This document shows, one piece after another, positions 60,781-64,000 of a DNA stretch of 64,000 nt. This DNA comes from Polytrichum commune (taxonomy: Eukaryota > Streptophyta > Polytrichopsida > Polytrichales > Polytrichaceae), in NCBI GenBank assembly GCA_950295325.1, contig OX485803.1:69331554-69395553 (forward strand). Direction: 5' to 3'. The notes under the pieces are model-generated. The model ran no database searches. It was given only the letters and a program-made list of their open reading frames with translations, and was not told where the DNA came from. Position 1 is the stretch's first letter. Each line of letters begins with the position of its first letter. A program made the translations under genes and the position numbers.

Positions 60781-61260
60781 TGCAATCTATGTATGAAATA
60801 AGCTGCAAGGAGAGCACTTCGATGAATGTGTCTGCCAACATCGACTCCCTTCGACCTCTTCTTTGAAAAACATTCATGCACGGATCTGTGAAAAGCAAAT
60901 TTAGAGTCTTCTAAACAATGTGGGTCACACTAAATCTGAACTCACTTCAACTCCTTCAGGAATCTATCTCACAGGATTTTCAAAAGACATGAGGAGTTGT
61001 GAACCTCCACCATCATGACAAGGTATACATGGAGAAGTTGTTTTGGTGTGTCACATATTCCAATCAGATCTCAATATGTCAATGCATTTTCGACAGGTGC
61101 AACAGTTCTTGGTCTTGGTCTTGGTCTTAGTCTTGGTTTTGGAAGCCAGTTCTGATACCATGTTAGAACAGAGAAACCAAATCACACTCGAGGTGAGAGT
61201 GCAGAATGCAGCTATTGCTTTCATTGATGTGTGCAACTGAGTTGCATATATTATGAGAGT
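60780..61260 (-). mobile_element. Ty1/copia relic (possible)
   Basis: On the minus strand TTCTAACATGGTATCAGAAC (61153-61172) looks like a copia LTR end (TAACA) followed by an initiator-tRNA-Met primer-binding site (TGGTATCAGA). About 300 bases further 3' on that strand, LADTFIEVLSLQL resembles the end of copia RNase H (usually A-D-FTKAL). Most internal sequence would have to be deleted. A (TTGGTC)n run lies at 61109-61134. Confidence 0.35.
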
Positions 61261-61835
61261 CTAAAGTGAATATTCTCTTTCTATAGAAAACTATTTCATA
61301 GGTCCAATTAATTGTGTTCACTATTGGATCTAGAATGGTTTAATATATTTTGTATCCACATGTCTTAAGCAAAGGGGCACTAGTATTGGAATTTAAAGCC
61401 CCTCTAACCTAGAGGAGTAAATATCTCGTCCCCTAAGCATTGTATGGGTTGCCACACCAATTGATTTCATAGGGTCCCAATGTGAGATGGATTTCTATGA
61501 ATGGGGGCACTAGAACGGAGGAAATTAAAACCCCTATTGGTGGTTGGTCCATTTAACCATGTGAAGCATGGGGAATCATGCTTTGCTTTGCTTGCATGCG
61601 AACTTTGAACAAAAATGTGGATAGTTTGCATGTAGCGAAGTCCTAGGTTGTTCACTGGGAGGAAATTAGCAAATATTGTAATTTAAAATGCATGGTTCAA
61701 TATATTTGATTCCAACATAATCAATATAAATGAAGTTAATATATTGTTAAGTAAGCAATTACATTTAGCATATCATTCTACAAATGCCACAACATTATGT
61801 TTGCATTTTTCCAAATGTAGTGCATGGATATAAAC

Positions 61836-62468
61836 AAGACTCTTGCGGGGTCCTCACACATGATAAAATATACTCCCTCTGTTTCACAATAAAACCATGG
61901 TTTCTGCATAAACTCCGTGCCAGAATAAAACCATGGTTTCGTTATTACCACTACTCATGCCTATCATTCACTGCTAACAACGGCAGTGCAGCTGGGCCTA
62001 CTAATAAATATGGTATATTTATCTAAGAATCTACAGTAGGCTCGGTAAATACTGTATACTCCGTGCCAGCTTGCTAATTTTCGGCAGCTCCCAATTTTGG
62101 TTAAAAAACGCATTGTGGTTCAAAGTTGGTCACTGTTCTTAATCCCGCACTGAAATAGAAACCACGGTTTTATTTTGAAACAGAGGGAGTAATGCACAAC
62201 ATTTGTGAGATTTCAGAGTGCCATGGTCTCCAGTTTTGTGTTAGGCTTACCTTGAAGAGGTGGTTTTTAAAAATAATCCAAGTGACTATGCAACATGTGC
62301 CATTTAATACCATGTAGAAATCCATGTAGACATTACTTTAATCTTGCATTCACTTACTCCCCATTGGTCCCTCGAGTGGAGTTTGAAGTGAATTTAGATT
62401 GGCTCTGCCTCTCCCACCAATGAAAGTGCTTGAAGTGCAATGGTCATGGGCCTTGAGTCTTGTGTATG
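61836..62468 (-). mobile_element. MITE family 1, copy D, interrupted by a Stowaway-like element
   Basis: The reverse complement follows family 1 (GTGCTTGAAGTGCAATGGTC, AACACAAAACTGGAGACCAT and CTCACACATGAT strings). The outer family 1 terminus lies near 62450-62468 and the other end is missing. The insertion at 61873-62189 splits it. Confidence 0.6.
61873..62189. mobile_element. Stowaway-like (Tc1/mariner) MITE
   Basis: The ends read CTCCCTCTGTTTCA inward from both sides. TA flanks both (61871-61872 and 62190-62191). The CTCCCTC-GT start is the classic Stowaway terminus. It is 317 bp and carries an internal repeat of AATAAAACCATGGTTTC. Confidence 0.9.
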
Positions 62469-62647
62469 CTTTTGAGGAAGTTTAGTTCTATTGGAGGATG
62501 TGTTTTGGATCGTGGAGGGGTTTCATGTGACCCGGCTTTGGATCTCACTAGCAGATCTGCAAGTTCAACACCAAAGCTAACCAAGTTTGAGATACAAGTC
62601 GCACCCCCTCTTCAAAGCAAGCATGGGTCTGCACTCCGTGGATTGTA

Positions 62648-63268
62648 GAAAGAGTCGATCCAACTCATCTAGTGTACAAACTGAGCAGTAAGCCTGCGGA
62701 GGTGGATGATGGCAATGTTGAGGTTTTGAGGGTTGAAATGGAAGAAGGGAATGGAAACTCTGAGGGTGTTTTGAAGGACAATTCGTGGAAGAGATTGTGC
62801 TTCCTCTACCTAGTATTGAGGATGAAACACGACATGTTATTTCAAATATGTTAGATTGTGAGGAAGTGTTTGGAAAATCAAGTGTTACAAACATGAAAGT
62901 TATGCCAAGGGTGGAGTATGACGGACATCAAATCTTCAAGGCCACTTTGGTCCCTCAACTTAATGCTAACCCGTTCTTGTCCAAGGATAGGCTTATGTGA
63001 GTTAAAAATTCAATGTACTTCAATAACAACAATGACTACATCAACTCCTCCTCCTTGCCCACTTCCATATTGGTTAGATTGGGATTTGGCATGCGTGTCT
63101 TTCTTGTGTCCAGAAAGTCGACTAGAATTCCTTCAACATTTACAGTTGCCAAGAAATGTAGTGGAGGGAGACTTCCCAAGAACAACACCCCAATTCCAGT
63201 TTTCAAAAGAGTTGATAGTGGTACGTGGTGGAGTGGGCAGGCTTAAATGATGCGAAGAAAATTTGGCA
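62648..63268 (+). pseudogene. Unidentified broken coding region
   Basis: The frame reads RVDPTHLVYKLSSKPAEVDD, shifts one base near 62781, then VEEIVLPLPSIEDETRHVIS and VEYDGHQIFKATLVPQLNAN, PFLSKDRLM, a TGA at 62998-63000, VKNSMYFNNNNDYINSSS, and finally VFKRVDSGTWWSGQA before another stop. The same frame resumes across the TGA with consistent composition. One frameshift and two or more stops mark it as dead. I do not recognise the family; a transposon-encoded or lineage-specific repeated gene is possible. Confidence 0.45.
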
Positions 63269-63269
63269 C

Positions 63270-64000
63270 ATAATAGGAATTATGCAAGCAACCCGTTGAC
63301 CTCCAAAAAAGACAAGAAACTACATTTAAAGAGGGAGTTGCAGAAAATATTGTTGGGCATTTGATTCTTTGCATACAAGAATGTTGGATATATTACTCAT
63401 CTTGTAGGTTCATTTGGCTATGTTTTTTAACACATTGCTTGAATGTGAGAACCATCTACTTCTTTCCATTGTTCTAGTCTTTGTTCATGTTTTTGAAGGT
63501 AACCATGCCAAATTGCAACACTTTAGGCATTGACCAAAATTGTAAGTTATTTGAAAGTTTTGTTAATGTATTGTTGTCGTTTGGTTATGGATTAACGTCA
63601 ATTTATGTCAATATTCAAAGGTTTTGTTAAATGGTACACTTTACAAATAAAATAGTCTATAAAATAAGCTCATGGTGTATATTACATGTACCTATAAATT
63701 CTTGAAAAATACCTCAAATTACCATTTTATTTATTAACATAGCGCCAAATTAATCAAGAAACTTAGACAAATAGTCCACCTTGAAATAACCCTTGACTGC
63801 ACGTGGTTTACAAAAAAGATATACAACTAGTGACCTCCCCGTGACTCCTTCCTAGTATAGTACACCATCCATGATATTTAGTTTCACTTACTATTTGGAC
63901 TTATGCAATGCTATAACTATTTTATAGAGAGCGCAATATTTTACCATGCAAAGTCATTTATGTTGTGTAATATCTGAACAACTTATACAACCTTGGCCAA
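63270..64000. other. Gene-free end of window
   Basis: AT-rich. It holds the isolated hAT-like right end at 63829-63843 and nothing else I can support. Confidence 0.4.

Noticed and set aside
1..64000. Firm species assignment
   Set aside because: The kinase-NB-LRR gene points to mosses, but the transposon mix is not diagnostic. Only a database search could settle it.

Overview
This is nuclear DNA from a land plant. It is AT-rich, its genes carry canonical GT-AG introns, and it is crowded with plant-type transposons: a Ty3/gypsy chromovirus and CACTA, pogo/Emigrant, hAT, PIF/Harbinger-like and Stowaway-like elements. The best taxonomic clue is a kinase-NB-ARC-LRR gene, an architecture known from mosses (the PNL class), so a seedless plant (moss, or possibly a lycophyte or fern) is the most likely source. 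That assignment is inference.

Layout. (1) 1-8262, plus: a dead, multi-exon gene for a ParB-like domain joined to a beta-order N4/N6 aminomethyltransferase-like domain. Nine in-frame stops and two exon insertions break it: a 1.57 kb LTR-type element with 5-bp target duplication and a 1.0 kb CACTA element with 3-bp duplication. Removing each insertion with one duplication copy leaves the frame open. (2) 9229-15490, plus: a decayed chromovirus with gag-pol and 3' LTR but no recognisable 5' LTR. (3) 15491-19214: no convincing gene, several short tandem repeats. (4) 19215-28769, minus: the centrepiece, a three-exon gene for a predicted 2402-residue kinase-NB-ARC-LRR immune-receptor-like protein whose last exon holds about 61 near-identical 24-residue LRRs. 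About 27 more LRR units lie beyond its stop codon and are decaying. (5) 28770-55230: long gene-poor tract of dispersed repeats and MITEs with target duplications, a pogo/Emigrant-like element, LTR fragments and a few gene remnants. (6) 55626-60049, plus: an intact six-exon RUG3-like RCC1-repeat gene, probably mitochondrial. (7) 60050-64000: a Copia relic, a Stowaway-like element nested inside another MITE, and a broken unidentified coding region.

Only two genes look intact: the kinase-NB-ARC-LRR gene and the RUG3-like gene. They have no evident functional link. The receptor's LRR exon is evolving by exact 72-bp and 288-bp unit duplication. The ParB/methyltransferase gene is a fossil, but it is informative because it reveals a prokaryote-style domain combination in a plant genome.
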